A stretch of 64,000 bases of DNA, taken from contig VGYX01000003.1 of assembly GCA_016872835.1 (NCBI GenBank), positions 62,001-126,000 of the forward strand. Direction: 5' to 3'. Both the position numbers and the translations under genes were made by a program. How positions within the stretch are numbered: position 1 is the first letter of the stretch; each line of letters starts with the position of its first letter. Source of the DNA: Planctomycetota bacterium (GTDB lineage: Bacteria > Planctomycetota > Phycisphaerae > Phycisphaerales > SM1A02). Below the pieces are notes generated by a model. The model made no database searches and was not told where the DNA came from. It worked only from the letters and a program-made list of their open reading frames with translations. This document shows, one piece after another, positions 32,814 to 40,613 of this stretch.

Positions 32814-33932
32814 TCAGGCCGCGTGGAAGGGTGGAGCGTCGGACGAACTGATCTGGATGGCCACGCCAGGCAGGTGTGGTCGCAGACTCGCAGCCAGACG
32901 CGGCAGGTAGCCCCGCTCCGTCTGGCTGTGCCCGGCAAGCACCAGATCGCAACCGCGCGCGCGCGCGGCGAGCTGGTCGTGGTGCCTCGCCTCTCCTGTC
33001 ACGAACAGTGTGCAGCCCGCGTCGGCCGCCTTCGCCATCAGGCTGAAGCCCGCGCCGGGCACGAGCCCCACGCGCGCGTGCTTCCGTGCGCGCAGCGACT
33101 CGACCACCTGCACTGCACCAGCGGGAAGTCGCAGCGCGCCACGCAACTTCCGCACGACCTGCGCGCAGGTGAGCGGGCGATCGAGCCTCGCGACACGGCC
33201 ATGTCCCTGCGTCGCGTCACGGTGTGACTCCGTCCGGAACACGTCGATCGGAGCCTCCTCGTACGGATGCACGGCGCGGATCGCCTGCACCACCGCCACC
33301 TGCGCACTCGGCTCGCACACCATCTCCAGACGCACCTCGTCGACTCGCTCGAATCGACCGCGCTTGCCTTCGGTCGGCTTCGAGCCAGTGCCACCCTCGA
33401 AGGTTCCGCTGCCCACGAGCTCGAAGCTGCACTTGCGATAGGCGCCGATCGTGCCTGCGCCGGCGCGCGCCATCGCGTCACGCACCACGCCCAACGCGTA
33501 GGCCGGCACGAAGGTGACGATCTTCAGTCCCTCGCCCGGGCGCGGGGTGACCGATGGCTCGATGGCCCAGCGCTCACCCGAGCCAAGCTGTTCCGCAAGC
33601 CAGTCCGTCACGCCACCGCGCACCGCGTCGAGCGCGGTGTGTGGCGAGAACAGCGCGATGCCGTGCTCCATGCAGCGCAGCAGCAGCGCGCCGCGCGGTT
33701 CCAAGGCGGTCAGCCGCGTGATCGGTTCGAAGATCGGCGGGTGGTAGGCCACGATCGCCTGACATTTCCGGCGGATCGCCTCGGCGAGGGTCTCCTCCGT
33801 CAGGTCGATGCACAGCAGCGCGCGCTTCAGGGTCCGCGAGGGGTCACCCACCAGCATGCCGACCTTGTCCCAATCAGCGGCCAGGCGTGAGGGAGCGACG
33901 GCTTCGAGCGCGAGCGCGAGTTCTCCGATCAT
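32814..33932 (-). CDS. Nif3-like dinuclear metal centre protein
   Basis: The gene encodes 372 aa, the long form with a CutA-like insert between the two Nif3 halves (about residues 130-240, with VHPYEEAP). The metal-binding motifs of the family are seen: AYHPPIFEPITRLT, SPHTALDAVRGGVTDWLAE, and at the C-terminus FVTGEARHHDQL and LAGHSQTERGYLPRLA. Members are hexameric metal proteins formerly called GTP cyclohydrolase I type 2; the physiological reaction is not firmly established. The gene overlaps the upstream zinc-ribbon membrane gene by 4 nt. Confidence 0.92.
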   Translation of the reverse strand: MIGELALALEAVAPSRLAADWDKVGMLVGDPSRTLKRALLCIDLTEETLAEAIRRKCQAIVAYHPPIFEPITRLTALEPRGALLLRCMEHGIALFSPHTALDAVRGGVTDWLAEQLGSGERWAIEPSVTPRPGEGLKIVTFVPAYALGVVRDAMARAGAGTIGAYRKCSFELVGSGTFEGGTGSKPTEGKRGRFERVDEVRLEMVCEPSAQVAVVQAIRAVHPYEEAPIDVFRTESHRDATQGHGRVARLDRPLTCAQVVRKLRGALRLPAGAVQVVESLRARKHARVGLVPGAGFSLMAKAADAGCTLFVTGEARHHDQLAARARGCDLVLAGHSQTERGYLPRLAASLRPHLPGVAIQISSSDAPPFHAA

Positions 33933-34855
33933 GCGGGCAGGCTAGCGGGTGCGTTGCCGCGGATCCCGGCGCCGCACTCCGGGCACATATGTGCGCCGGT
34001 GCGCACCGGGTAGCCGCAGTTCCCGCACGCGCGTCGGATCCATCCAAGTCGCGCCCGCCGCGTGAGCATCAGCAGCAGCATCGGGCCGCCGAGCACGGTG
34101 AGCGTGACCGTGCCGATCAGGATCGACCACCAGCTCATCCAGCCGCAGAAGCAGCTGTCGCGTCGCGCAGCCACCGCGAAGGTCGGTGCCGCGATCGCGA
34201 GCTCGACGCAGGTGCCCGCGAAAAGCCAGCGCACGAAGCGACCGATGCGGTTGGGATTTGGGCCCTTCCCGGCGTTCTGGAGCGCCCACGACCAGATGAC
34301 GCCGGTGCCAATCCAGGCGATCAGCGACGTCACGAACACCATCCCGCCTGTAAGCGAATGTCCGGCCTCCCACGCGGCGATGCGGGGGAGATCGATCAGC
34401 ACCAGCACGACGCCAACGCCCAGGCTTCCGCCGAGCACGCCGCCGCCGGCGATGGCCCAGCTCAGCGGAACGCCCGACTCGGCGCGCGCACGCAGGCCCA
34501 CGAGCGGCGCGGAGAGCGAGACGCAGCCCACGAGCGCGCAGATGGTCGCGAGCCACACGATCCAAGTCTCCGAACGCGCAGAGAATTCGAACGAGTAGGT
34601 GCGTGCAAGAGAGCAGATCGCGTCCCACCAACCTGATACGAAGTGCACCGCGACATCCCGGTTCGTTCCGGTGGCATCGAACGGCCCGTGGCCATGCACG
34701 AAGTTCGTGTACTCGAGGGTGACCATGCCGATGAAACTGCCCACAAGGATCATCGCGATCCAGGTCGCGAGCAGCAGGCAGACCAGCACCATTGCGCGGC
34801 GCGCCCCGTTCGCGTTGGCGACGAGGCCCCCAGACTCACCCCTGAGCGTGTCCAT
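33929..34855 (-). CDS. Multi-pass membrane protein with C-terminal zinc ribbon
   Basis: The gene encodes 308 aa. About seven hydrophobic segments are visible, for example MVLVCLLLATWIAMILVGSF, WLATICALVGCVSLSAPLVG, AIAGGGVLGGSLGVGVVLVL and ILIGTVTLTVLGGPMLLLML. The chain ends in a zinc ribbon ACGNCGYPVRTGAHMCPECG with two CxxC knuckles. This ribbon is a planctomycete hallmark and resembles the one in the 1936-2553 protein. The ATG overlaps the stop of the Bax-inhibitor-like gene (TGATG), and its own stop overlaps the nif3 start, so the three genes form one operon. Function unknown. Confidence 0.78.
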   Translation of the reverse strand: MDTLRGESGGLVANANGARRAMVLVCLLLATWIAMILVGSFIGMVTLEYTNFVHGHGPFDATGTNRDVAVHFVSGWWDAICSLARTYSFEFSARSETWIVWLATICALVGCVSLSAPLVGLRARAESGVPLSWAIAGGGVLGGSLGVGVVLVLIDLPRIAAWEAGHSLTGGMVFVTSLIAWIGTGVIWSWALQNAGKGPNPNRIGRFVRWLFAGTCVELAIAAPTFAVAARRDSCFCGWMSWWSILIGTVTLTVLGGPMLLLMLTRRARLGWIRRACGNCGYPVRTGAHMCPECGAGIRGNAPASLPA

Positions 34856-35673
34856 CAGTCGCGCTTGCCGCCGCCGAAGATGAGCGCCAGTCGGTAGACG
34901 ATCTTCAGGCTCTCCATGTAGATCCAGATCAGGCTGACCAGAAGGCCGTAGGCGAGGTACCACTCCGCGCTGGCCGGCGAACCCTCGCGCACAGCCATGT
35001 CGACCTGCTGGATGTCGGCGACCAGCGTGAGAGCTGCCACCACCAGGATCACGCCGTTGATGGCAAGGCCGATGTACGCGCCACTACTTGCACCCGCCTG
35101 CGTCGGCAGGCTCAGGAAGGGCACGTTGACGCCGAAGAATCCGAGCACCATCGTGATCAGGTAGGTGATGGCGATGCCAAGCACAGCGCACCACAGCACG
35201 AAGGCGCCACGCTGCGTGATGCGGACCGCGCCGCTGCGGTAGAGCAGCAGGCACGCCGTCGACACGCCCAGCGTCATCAGGAAGGCCTGCAACGCCACGC
35301 CGCCCGCAAGACGCACGCCGTTGCGCGCCAGCAGGGTGTCCAGCACCAGCGCCACGGCACCCAGGAAGAAGCCCTGCACCGCGGCATAGACCGGCGTGAG
35401 CACGGCGGCCCACGCGGGGCGGCCATACATCGCGAAGGCCACGCCCAGCGAGGCGACCAGACTGACGATGTTCACCACACCCAGCAGGCCCGGATTGGCC
35501 TTCACCACGGAATTGCCGATCGCGCCGAAGGCGACCGCCACCGCCAGGCTGAGGCAGGTCTTGTTCACCACGCCGCCTACGGTCGCCGGGGCCTGCGTGG
35601 CCTGCGCGTTGCGCAGGGCGTTGTCCAAGCGACCGTCGGCCAGCACCGGATTTGTGGATTCAAGGGGGTTCAT
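34855..35673 (-). CDS. Bax inhibitor-1/YccA-like membrane protein
   Basis: The gene encodes 272 aa. It starts MNPLESTNPVLADGRLDNA, as is usual for the bacterial BaxI_1 subgroup, and has about seven transmembrane helices (from VVNKTCLSLAVAVAFGAIG to the C-terminal EWYLAYGLLVSLIWIYMESLKIVYRL split by loops). The family forms pH-sensitive Ca2+ leak channels or modulators. The segment FFLGAVALVLDTLLARNG is typical. The ATG at 35673 is chosen because TACACT ends 6 nt upstream. It heads an operon with the zinc-ribbon membrane protein and Nif3. Confidence 0.88.
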   Translation of the reverse strand: MNPLESTNPVLADGRLDNALRNAQATQAPATVGGVVNKTCLSLAVAVAFGAIGNSVVKANPGLLGVVNIVSLVASLGVAFAMYGRPAWAAVLTPVYAAVQGFFLGAVALVLDTLLARNGVRLAGGVALQAFLMTLGVSTACLLLYRSGAVRITQRGAFVLWCAVLGIAITYLITMVLGFFGVNVPFLSLPTQAGASSGAYIGLAINGVILVVAALTLVADIQQVDMAVREGSPASAEWYLAYGLLVSLIWIYMESLKIVYRLALIFGGGKRD

Positions 35674-35679
35674 GCCGCA

Positions 35680-35685
35680 AGTGTA
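35680..35685 (-). promoter_or_regulatory. -10 element TACACT for the Bax-inhibitor operon
   Basis: TACACT on the minus strand ends 6 nt before the ATG at 35673, with no Shine-Dalgarno. The arrangement is the same as at gatC. Confidence 0.55.
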
Positions 35686-35718
35686 ATGCATGGAAAATGC
35701 GCGTTCCATGAAGGTCGG

Positions 35719-35746
35719 TTGAACTTGACTTTCCGAGTCCTAGAAT
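35719..35746 (+). promoter_or_regulatory. Promoter of the PIN-PhoH gene
   Basis: TTGAAC (35719-35724), a 16-nt spacer and TAGAAT (35741-35746) form a good sigma-70-type promoter. It is about 80 nt upstream of the start codon, so this mRNA has a leader. Confidence 0.65.
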
Positions 35747-35764
35747 TGACGCTTTCACCGTCGG

Positions 35765-35792
35765 TCGAGCCGATCAAGGAGGATCGGTTCGA
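35765..35792 (+). promoter_or_regulatory. Leader hairpin with Shine-Dalgarno-like loop before PhoH
   Basis: TCGAGCCGATC pairs with GATCGGTTCGA (11 bp including one G-U) around a 6-nt loop AAGGAG. The loop is a perfect Shine-Dalgarno sequence, but no start codon lies at the normal distance. It may bind the ribosome or a regulator, or be part of an uncharacterised leader element. Confidence 0.5.
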
Positions 35793-35827
35793 GTCTCGGG
35801 TTCGCAGGTTTCACAGGGGTCATCGCC

Positions 35828-37288
35828 TTGAAGCACGCTCCGAATGCCGCACAGCGGCCCACGTCCGAGTCGAGCACGCACGCCAAGCCACAGTCCAGCA
35901 CGCCAGGGGGGTCCGCCACGAAGAAGCACTTCGTGCTGGACACCAACGTGCTGCTGCACAATCCGAACTCGCTCTACAAGTTCGAGGAGCACGAGGTCGT
36001 GATCCCGCTGCAGGTGATCGAGGAACTCGACCAGTTCAAGAAGAACAACGACGAGACCGGCCGCAACGCGCGCACCGTGATCCGCTCGCTCGACAAGTTG
36101 CGCTCCATCGGCCGCCTGTTCGAAGGCGTGATCTGGAATGAACAGGGTGGCTGCATCCGCATCGAGCGCTGCGACCGCACCACACCGTTCGCGCTCGACC
36201 TTGACAGCGCCGACAACCGCATCCTGGGCGTGGCGCACCGCCTGCATGAGGGTGGCAACCGCACGATCTTCATCAGCAAGGACATCAATGCGCGCGTGAA
36301 GTGCGACGCGCTGGGCATTCCCAGCGAGGACTTCGAGGCCGACCGTGTGGACGCCGACTGGCTCTACTCCGGCTACGCCACCATGTCGTGTCCGGGCGAG
36401 ACGATCGACGAGCTCTATCAGGAGCGCCAGCTCAGCGTGGAGCAACTCGAAGGTCTGGTGCTGAAGACGCCCGAAGGCATGGAGATCAAGGCGCACGACC
36501 TCGTCGCGAACCAGTTCGTCACGCTCACCGACGACGCCGACGAGAGTCACACGGGTCTGGCGCGCGTGCTCGCCGACACCGGCCATCTGATCCCGGTGGT
36601 CGGCCCGCGCAAGCCCGTCTACGGCATCATGGCGCGCAACCTGCAGCAGACCATGGCGCTCGACCTGCTCCTCGATGACGAGGTGCGGCTGGTCTCGCTG
36701 ATTGGCCCTGCGGGCACCGGCAAGACGCTCATGGCGATTGCCGCAGGCCTGCACAAGGTCTTCCGCGAGGAGCGATTCGACAAGCTGCTGGTGGCGCGCC
36801 CGATCATGCCGCTCGGCCGCGACATCGGCTACCTGCCCGGCGACAAGGACGAGAAGCTCTCGCTCTGGATGCAGCCGATCTTCGACAACGTGTCCTACTT
36901 GCTGAGCACGCGCGGAGGCGGCGGCACCGAGGCCGACAGCCGCACGGCGGAGCAGCGCATGGACCAGCTCGTGGCGGGCGGCAAGCTCGTGATGGAGCCG
37001 CTGACCTACATCCGCGGTCGCAGCATTCCGCACCAGTTCATGATCGTGGACGAGGCGCAGAACCTCTCGCCCCACGAGGTGAAGACGATCGTGAGCCGCG
37101 TGGGCGAGGGAACGAAGATCGTGCTGGCCGGCGACATCGGCCAGATCGACAACCCGTACCTTGATGCCGCGAGCAACGGCTTGGCGCACCTGATCGAACG
37201 CATGAAGGGCCAGCGCATCGCGGGTCACGTGACCATGAGCAAGACCGAACGCAGCGAGCTTGCGAGCCTCGCCGCGGACATGCTCTGA
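35828..37288 (+). CDS. PhoH-family ATPase with N-terminal PIN domain
   Basis: The gene encodes 486 aa from an apparent TTG start. Residues ~35-170 form a PIN ribonuclease domain (HFVLDTNVLLHNPNSL, IEELDQFKK, LDSADNRILGVAHRL, ISKDINARVKCDALGIPSEDF, with the acidic residues spaced as expected). The rest is the PhoH P-loop domain: IGPAGTGKTLMAIAAGL (Walker A), ARPIMPLGRDIGYLPGDKDEKL, FMIVDEAQNLSPHEVKTIVSRVGEGTKIVLAGD split by loops, and a motif-III-like LAGDIGQID. Such PIN-PhoH proteins couple a nucleic-acid-dependent ATPase or helicase to an RNase. The first ~30 residues are Ser/Thr/Pro-rich. AGGGG about 8 nt before the TTG could act as ribosome-binding site. Confidence 0.93.
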   Translation: MKHAPNAAQRPTSESSTHAKPQSSTPGGSATKKHFVLDTNVLLHNPNSLYKFEEHEVVIPLQVIEELDQFKKNNDETGRNARTVIRSLDKLRSIGRLFEGVIWNEQGGCIRIERCDRTTPFALDLDSADNRILGVAHRLHEGGNRTIFISKDINARVKCDALGIPSEDFEADRVDADWLYSGYATMSCPGETIDELYQERQLSVEQLEGLVLKTPEGMEIKAHDLVANQFVTLTDDADESHTGLARVLADTGHLIPVVGPRKPVYGIMARNLQQTMALDLLLDDEVRLVSLIGPAGTGKTLMAIAAGLHKVFREERFDKLLVARPIMPLGRDIGYLPGDKDEKLSLWMQPIFDNVSYLLSTRGGGGTEADSRTAEQRMDQLVAGGKLVMEPLTYIRGRSIPHQFMIVDEAQNLSPHEVKTIVSRVGEGTKIVLAGDIGQIDNPYLDAASNGLAHLIERMKGQRIAGHVTMSKTERSELASLAADML

Positions 37289-37300
37289 ATCGTTCGGGCG

Positions 37301-38395
37301 TCAGGCGCGAGCGCCGGCGCGTCGGGCACGGACCAGTTCGGCTCCGGCCGTCGATGCCATGCTGGCGCGCGGTGCGAAACCGTCCGCACCCACGGTGCGC
37401 CAGAGATTCGGCGCCATGTGGAAGGGCATGCCACCCACCAGCACGGCGGGTGACTGGCTACCCATCGCGGCCCGTACTGTGGCGATCAGGTTGGCGATGC
37501 CGCGGACGGCCAGTGGCGTGCCCGCGCTCACGAGCAGCAGGTCCGCCGGACCGCGATGCGGCTGGGCGCCGACGGACTCGGCCACCTCGTGGGAGGGCAT
37601 GTTCGCGCCCAGGCACTCGACGTTCCAGCCGTCGAGTTCCATGAGGTCGCTGATCATGCGGATGCCAAGATCGTGCATGTCGCCACCGCTGCTGCACGAG
37701 ACGGCCAGCATGCCGTTGGAGGTGCGACGCTCGTACTGCCCACGCAGTCGGGCAAGGATCGCCAGCGTGCTTGCCGTGCAGTAGTGCTCGTCTGCGATCG
37801 AGGCCTCGCGCATGTGCCACATGTGGCCGATCTCGTTCATCGCCGGCGCAAGGATTCGCTCGTGGATCTCGGCCAGCGACATGTTGCCGTCGATCTGCTC
37901 CTGCACGATGCGTTCCGCATGATCACGCTCTCGCTGCAGGAGGTGCAGCAGGAAGAGGCGCGCCAGCGTCCCTTGGTCGCCCATGTGCTCCAAGGGACTC
38001 TCGGGTGTGTGTGGTCCCGCCTCGACCTCGCGAATCGCGCGATCGATCATCGCTCCGGCTCGATCGGACACGGTCGACGGCAGATGCTCGGTGATCACCT
38101 CGCGCAGGCAACGCAGGCTTCGCAGCACGTCCCCATCACCCATGTCACGCGCCAGGAAGGCCGCACGGCTCCACGCGGCGCTGGCCAGAAAGAGGGCAGG
38201 CTCGTCCGCGGCGAGCGCCTCGACCAGATGCGCCACACGCGCCTGCACGTCGCCGCGCCACAGGCGGCGGCACTCCGGGCCGAACCGGCTCTCCAGCGAG
38301 GCATCAGCGGCGCAATGCTGGTCCACAGTCCACTCCGCAACGGCGCGGCAGACGGATTCAAGAGCGTCGGCAGCCTGAAGATGGGCCGATTGCAT
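37301..38395 (-). CDS. Cobalamin-binding protein with CarH-like photoreceptor signature
   Basis: The gene encodes 364 aa. The C-terminal ~225 residues are a B12-binding module: a helical cap with Trp193-x9-Glu203-His204 (WHMREASIADEH), then a Rossmann-like domain with the DxHxxG motif Asp239-Met-His241-Asp-Leu-Gly244, where His241 would be the lower axial ligand. The W-x9-EH motif is the mark of the CarH/LitR light-sensing family, which uses adenosylcobalamin. Those proteins carry an N-terminal MerR DNA-binding domain. Here residues 1-135 are instead an all-helical domain with no HTH that I can see. It may therefore signal by protein contact. Light sensing is inferred from the motif. Confidence 0.82.
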   Translation of the reverse strand: MQSAHLQAADALESVCRAVAEWTVDQHCAADASLESRFGPECRRLWRGDVQARVAHLVEALAADEPALFLASAAWSRAAFLARDMGDGDVLRSLRCLREVITEHLPSTVSDRAGAMIDRAIREVEAGPHTPESPLEHMGDQGTLARLFLLHLLQRERDHAERIVQEQIDGNMSLAEIHERILAPAMNEIGHMWHMREASIADEHYCTASTLAILARLRGQYERRTSNGMLAVSCSSGGDMHDLGIRMISDLMELDGWNVECLGANMPSHEVAESVGAQPHRGPADLLLVSAGTPLAVRGIANLIATVRAAMGSQSPAVLVGGMPFHMAPNLWRTVGADGFAPRASMASTAGAELVRARRAGARA

Positions 38396-38399
38396 GACT

Positions 38400-38437
38400 G
38401 GGGACTTCGACCGTCGTCCCCAATGGATTCAGTCCCC
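38400..38437. promoter_or_regulatory. Inverted repeat GGGGAC/GTCCCC next to the B12 protein start
   Basis: GGGGAC (38400-38405), GTCCCC (38416-38421) and a second GTCCCC (38432-38437) lie directly upstream of the ATG at 38395. The two GTCCCC units are 16 nt apart. This could be an operator for autoregulation or a structured leader. It was noted by eye and no protein is assigned. Confidence 0.4.
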
Positions 38438-38491
38438 CGTGACAGTCGGGAACCCTTCAATGTCTCTTGAAATCAGGCCTCGTGGCCCGAT

Positions 38492-40516
38492 TCAGCGCAA
38501 GCGATGGCGGGCGGGTTCCTCGGTCAGGTCCACCTGCCGCTGCTCCGGCGAGCCGGTCAGGGCGGCGTGCTTCAGCCGGTACTGGGTCACCACAGTCATC
38601 AGAGTGGCGTGACTCCAGGTGAGCGGGCTCACCGAGATCTGCGCTCCGGAGTGGGGGTCGTACTGCTCGGCGAGCACGCCGCTGGGGGAAGCACGCCAAC
38701 GCGCCCACTCCAGATACTCCAGCGCCTCGCGGAGTTCCGCCTCGTTCGAGGCACGCGCGATGAGCCACTGCGCGTACCAGAGCGTGCAGATGACCCACGG
38801 GTTGCCGGGAATCTCGTGCAGCGCGTGCCGCTCGACCTGGTGATAGGTGTCGCGTTCATAGCGCGCGATGCCGCCGACCTCGGTGCGAACCCAGAGCCGT
38901 TCGCGGATCGCGCGCATGTGACTGGTCACGCGCGCGTCAGTCGCCTCGAGCGCCCCGAACGCGAACAGCGCGTAGGCGGAGGCGTCCAGCGTGAAGTCGA
39001 GCCGGTAGGAGCCGTCCTCCTGCGGGTGCGCCGTGCGCGCGAAGAGCCGGCGCTCGGGATCCCACAGGTGGCGGATCATCGCGCCGCGCATGCGCTCGGC
39101 GCCCTCGCCGAACTCCGCGGCGCGGTCCATGGCGCCCATGTCGGCCGCGAAGTTGCTGGCCGCCTGCAGCGCGCCGATCGTGGCGCACACCGTGAACAGG
39201 TGCACGCCGCGGCGCTCCTCCCACAGGTCCCAGCTTGGCAGCGGCAGTCCCGCGTGATCGCGGTAGCTCAGCATCCAGTTGGCCGTTTCGACCACCAGCG
39301 GGTTGTAGAGCGTCTTGATGAACTCCACATCGCGGAAGGCCAGGAAGTGCTTGCGCAGCGCCCAGGTGACCAGTGCGGTCTCGTCTTGCTGGATCGGCAG
39401 CCATCGGCCCTTCTCGGTGAGCCACGGATGCCAGCTGCTCGCGAGCGTGCCGGTGGGGTTGTACTTGTGCAGGAAGTAGCCGTCGGCGTGCCGCACGCGC
39501 TCGCAGAAGTTGAAGAAGTTCCGGCTGAGTTCGCTGTGACCGGCCAGCGTGAGCGCGTAGGACACCAGCGCGCCGTCGCGCGGCCACATGTACGAGTAGG
39601 TGTCGCCTGCGAAGTGCGTGATGTCGTGGTCGTTGGCCGCGATGATCGCGCCGCCGTGATCGATCTGCGTGCGCACGATCAGCGCGCTGCGGCGGTGCAG
39701 GTCGGAAAGATGGTCCGGCAGCGGGTCGTTGGCCACCGCCTCCTTCTGGCTCCAGAGGCGCCAATAGGCCTCGGTGCGATCCAGCATGCGCTGCGGCGTC
39801 TTCAGTCGGACCTTGTCGTCGAGCTCTCGGATCGCGTCGTAGCTCTTGCCCGAGGCGATCCAGTAGAAGCAGTGCTCGGTGCCGCCAGCGGGCACGTTCA
39901 GGTGCAGTCCCACCGTGCTGTCCACGCTGCCCTGCGCGATCGCGTTGCGGCTCAGCAGGCCGTCCTCGGCGTCACGCCAAGTGCCCTCGGCGTCACCGAT
40001 GCGCTTCTGGCCCGTGGCCCAGGTGCCGATGCCCCAGCCGGCGGGGTGCAAGCCGTTGAACAGGAAGTAGCACTCGTCCTTGTAGTGCACCAGGCCGCCG
40101 GTGCCAGGGTCGTAGGCCACGGTGTCGCCCACGGGACTTTCCGCCACCGAAAGGTCCGCGTGGAAGAACAGCCGAACGTCACGCGCTCGCCCAAGCAGAT
40201 CGCACACCGTCACCTTCCGGAAGAAGACCGGACTGTAGTAGTCGACCGCGTCATGGCAGATCAGCTCGAGGCCCAGCCGCTCGTGGCGCAGGCGCACCTC
40301 CGTCACCAAGGTGTCGCGCTTGTAGCGCAGTTCGCGCACCCATCCCGCGCTGTCGACCCATGAGAAGGCCCCATCGGCCCACACGCCGAACCGCTGCAGG
40401 TGACCGCAGGTGTGGTTGGGCTGGCCCACGTGGGGCCAATACAGGTCGCGGATGCGATAGAGGTCGTCGAACGCGACCAGCATCTCGCCGTTACCGATGG
40501 GGATGTTGCGTGGCAT
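38492..40516 (-). CDS. Glycoside hydrolase family 15-type glucoamylase/trehalase-like enzyme
   Basis: The gene encodes 674 aa with no signal peptide, so it is probably cytoplasmic. An N-terminal beta-sandwich domain (residues 1-240) precedes an (alpha/alpha)6 barrel. TYSYMWPRDGALVSYAL around residue 307-323 is the GH15 WPRD motif. The catalytic acid is likely Glu433 in SWDLWEERRG. The second carboxylate is likely Glu617 in SGVLAEQYDP. Family members remove glucose from maltooligosaccharides, isomaltosides or trehalose; the substrate here is not determined. The gene follows fabF on the same strand after 97 nt and precedes the B12 protein gene. Confidence 0.9.
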   Translation of the reverse strand: MPRNIPIGNGEMLVAFDDLYRIRDLYWPHVGQPNHTCGHLQRFGVWADGAFSWVDSAGWVRELRYKRDTLVTEVRLRHERLGLELICHDAVDYYSPVFFRKVTVCDLLGRARDVRLFFHADLSVAESPVGDTVAYDPGTGGLVHYKDECYFLFNGLHPAGWGIGTWATGQKRIGDAEGTWRDAEDGLLSRNAIAQGSVDSTVGLHLNVPAGGTEHCFYWIASGKSYDAIRELDDKVRLKTPQRMLDRTEAYWRLWSQKEAVANDPLPDHLSDLHRRSALIVRTQIDHGGAIIAANDHDITHFAGDTYSYMWPRDGALVSYALTLAGHSELSRNFFNFCERVRHADGYFLHKYNPTGTLASSWHPWLTEKGRWLPIQQDETALVTWALRKHFLAFRDVEFIKTLYNPLVVETANWMLSYRDHAGLPLPSWDLWEERRGVHLFTVCATIGALQAASNFAADMGAMDRAAEFGEGAERMRGAMIRHLWDPERRLFARTAHPQEDGSYRLDFTLDASAYALFAFGALEATDARVTSHMRAIRERLWVRTEVGGIARYERDTYHQVERHALHEIPGNPWVICTLWYAQWLIARASNEAELREALEYLEWARWRASPSGVLAEQYDPHSGAQISVSPLTWSHATLMTVVTQYRLKHAALTGSPEQRQVDLTEEPARHRLR

Positions 40517-40613
40517 AGGTGGTGGGTGGCGCGACGCCGAGCGCCTGCAGGAATATCGGATCCCGGGCAGCTTCGGTGGAGCGGAATCCCCAGATTCCCG
40601 TCGGCAGGTGCGC

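Noticed and set aside
38504-40363. 619-codon plus-strand frame opposite the GH15 gene
   Set aside because: The GH15 frame has both catalytic carboxylate motifs; the opposite frame has none.
40583-40598. Hairpin GGAATC/GATTCC between fabF and the GH15 gene
   Set aside because: It has only six base pairs and no T-run, too weak to call a terminator.
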